From Perkinsus chesapeaki (taxonomy: Eukaryota; Perkinsozoa; Perkinsida; Perkinsidae): DNA of 28,675 nt. Positions 26,920 to 28,675 of the stretch are shown piece by piece. The translations under genes were made by a program, and so were the position numbers. The stretch covers positions 1 through 28,675 of the forward strand of contig JAAPAO010000466.1 of the NCBI GenBank assembly GCA_013115145.1, written 5' to 3'. Under the pieces are notes generated by a model. That model did no database searches and was not told the origin of the DNA. It saw only the letters and a program-made list of their open reading frames with translations. Numbering within the stretch: the stretch's first letter is position 1; the number at the start of each line of letters is the position of its first letter.

Positions 26920-28675
26920 GATTCTACTTCGAACCATTCCCATCAATTAGCTCGCTCGAAGGTCCACGGACTGTCTTGTCAATATGCGGCGATGGTCTTG
27001 ATTATTCTTTCCCATTCAGGTGCACAGGATTTCGCGTCCGGTGGTGGTTCTGCGATGGCAGTCGGATTTCTGCATCAGCCGAAAATTAGCGTGGTAATGA
27101 AGTTGGGAGGGAAAATTTCACGGGAATTATCAGAAACATTTTTGGTAAAATAGGGATTTCCTTTTCCATGTGATTTTCGACGGAAAAGCTGCTTATAGTT
27201 GGAATAAAGTCCATCTTTAGAATTTGCGATACAACTAGGGTAGCGCTTTCAAGCAAATCGAAATGTGAATTTTCTGGCGTCAGAAAATTTCGTCCTTCTT
27301 GCCCTGACCACTATATTTCCCGATTTTTCGGGGAATCTTCCGCGCATTGCAGGAATAACAAGTTTGAATTCAGCTTAGCAGTACGTCAGAAAATTAGAAA
27401 TTTTTCTATTTTTCGGGTAACTTTCTGGAAAATTTCCGATTTTTCCCTCAGGTTTTACCGTGTGCGAATGAAGGAGAATTTATGGTTAAAACAGTGAAGT
27501 CCATTAATGAAGCAACACCACCGAACGTGCTGCAAGAAGTTGTAAGACAGTCGAACGTTTTAAGATGGGTAAATTATTCCGACAGGTTGTCGTGGATGAT
27601 GGTAGTACTCCACCGTTGAGAACTCTATTGACTGAGGAGGAACAGAAAAAGTATGGCGGAAAAATTCGGGAAATTTTATGTTTTTCGATGCAGGTTGAAG
27701 ATCAAGTGGGTTCGGCACTCTTCGTTTACTGGTCTCATCAACGCGAAAAGCAAAGGTATATAGCTAGTTTATTGAAATCGATTGCGTGATCGATTTGGGG
27801 TCCCGCTGTCAGGTGCCGGGGTCGCCACGGGAGATATTATAATATTTTTGGATTGCCACGTGAAGCCAGCAGAGAATTGGTTCTCGCCTATAATAAAAAA
27901 TATCAAATCTAATTACAAACGTAATGAACGGATTTTTTTACCCACTTTTTGTAAACGATTGTGCCGAAGCGATATCATCCGTTAAAAGAAACAAGTTTCG
28001 ATGAAGAAATAAAGAACGCCGTTGTAAAATTAAAGGGGATTTTGAGCGAAAAATCTTACTCTGGAATCAAATTAATTTTTTGATGATTTCTACCTTTTCC
28101 GACTCATCTGACAGAATGGGAATTCACTGTGAGATCAAATGAATTTTGTGGCGCGTGAGAATCGGTTATCGTTTTGTAGGTGTTGTTGTTCCTACTATTA
28201 CTAATTTGGATCCGGATACTTGGGAGGAGCATCGAAGTGGCAGTGGAATGGCGAAATGTTATTTAACATGGGATGCAGATTTTAAATGGTTCACTGATGA
28301 GGATAAGTAATAATCGATCATTTGATCGATTTGTATGGCGAGATTTTATTGAAGACCGGGAAAGGGCGAATCGATCGCTGAAGCATCTCCAATGGCTCGC
28401 AAAACAGGAAAAATTCGAGAAACCGAATTGAAGAGCAAGTTCTTGCGTGTCCAACCGCACATTAGTTCTTATAAGGACGTTAAGATGCCCATTAATAGAA
28501 CGGCCGATTTTCGAGGAACGCTTTACCACTGCAAAGCTGTTAATTTTAACGCAAGATTCTCGTTAATGTTATGTGAAGCTGCGAGACGCCACGCGATGTT
28601 GGGTAATTGCGGAGCGAGCGAAGCGAGCGGAGCTTATATTGCAGTGCGCGGTCGTTCGTGTGCGTGCGTCCGTCC
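26920..28675 (+). CDS. GALNT: Polypeptide N-acetylgalactosaminyltransferase (GALNT family), 3' end beyond window
   Basis: Golgi enzyme (GT27) that starts mucin-type O-glycans by moving GalNAc from UDP-GalNAc to Ser/Thr. Exons joining in phase: 26920-26961, 27020-27093, 27452-27541, 27586-27650, 27694-27755, 27813-27920 and 28180-28306, 189 codons so far. Motifs: KISVVLPCANEGEF (nucleotide-binding strand), VVVDDGSTPP, WVRHSSFTGLINAKSK, the metal-binding DxH in FLDCHVKP, VVVPTITNLDPDTWEEH and CYLTWDADFKWF. The NEGEF form in place of the animal HNE resembles protist enzymes. The next conserved block (the SGGL and W-GGEN region) is not in the remaining 370 bases, so a further intron runs past the edge or the gene is damaged. 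The N-terminal anchor is either the preceding membrane unit or unidentified exons near 26842-26905. Introns hold two copies of the AATCGAT palindrome. Confidence 0.88.
27776..27795. repeat. Intronic palindrome AATCGAT-TGCGTG-ATCGATT, copy 2
   Basis: Seven-base arms identical to copy 1 with core TGCGTG. It lies in the 57-base GALNT intron 27756-27812, starting 37 bases before the acceptor. Confidence 0.9.
28312..28331. repeat. Intronic palindrome AATCGAT-CATTTG-ATCGATT, copy 3
   Basis: Nine-base complementary arms with a TT centre; outer seven bases identical to copies 1 and 2. It starts five bases after the donor of the last visible GALNT intron (28307). Confidence 0.9.
28356..28675 (+). other. 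Open frame to the window edge, probably intronic or next exon
   Basis: A frame free of stops runs from just after a TGA at 28353-28355 to the end, with ATG at 28391 (MARKTGKIRETELKSK). It does not match the GALNT core. The last 70 bases are GC-rich with the repeat GAGCGAAGCGAGCG. It may be chance, a separate small gene or a GALNT exon of unusual sequence. Confidence 0.25.

Overview
This is nuclear DNA of an intron-rich, gene-dense eukaryote. Almost every gene is broken into exons of about 25-600 bases by GT-AG introns, many only 40-70 bases long. I rebuilt the genes by hand, matching splice phases and family motifs, so most exon ends are predictions checked by phase and length arithmetic, not by transcripts. 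The gene content (an enkurin-like, a TTLL9-like and an LRRC72-like protein, a WD40 protein with an EF-hand-like start, ADF/cofilin, an alveolate-looking GalNAc-transferase) fits a flagellated protist. Genes packed on one strand with tiny introns suggest an alveolate of the Perkinsus/dinoflagellate kind, but I cannot prove the taxon.

Layout. Positions 1-108 hold a 27-base tandem repeat. From 721 to about 24818 all eleven recognised genes lie on the minus strand, some only 30-100 bases apart. By rising coordinate they are: ADF/cofilin (721-1334), a small orphan gene (2649-3363), a larger orphan gene (4144-6500), the WD40 protein (6530-9795), TTLL9-like glutamylase (10162-13130), enkurin (13556-15039), a probable COMM-domain protein (15315-16499), an LRRC72-like leucine-rich-repeat protein (16554-19153), a 5'(3')-deoxyribonucleotidase (19778-22105), a small acidic/coiled-coil orphan (22203-23148) and a MED6-like Mediator subunit (23514-24818). 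An AT-rich 1.1 kb stretch (24819-25946) separates this array from two plus-strand units: a small membrane protein (25947-26840) and a GALNT-type glycosyltransferase that runs off the right edge.

Three or four of the minus-strand neighbours (LRRC72-like, enkurin, TTLL9-like, possibly the WD40 protein) belong to families associated with cilia or flagella, so the window may carry a cluster of axoneme genes.

The most unusual signals are inside introns: two introns made almost entirely of tRNA-like sequence (MED6-like gene, sense; nucleotidase, antisense), three copies of one 20-base palindrome (AATCGAT-N6-ATCGATT), a perfect 64-base palindrome, a twice-used 15-base hairpin and a 40-base minisatellite. 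I saw no rRNA, intact tRNA, CRISPR array or complete transposon.
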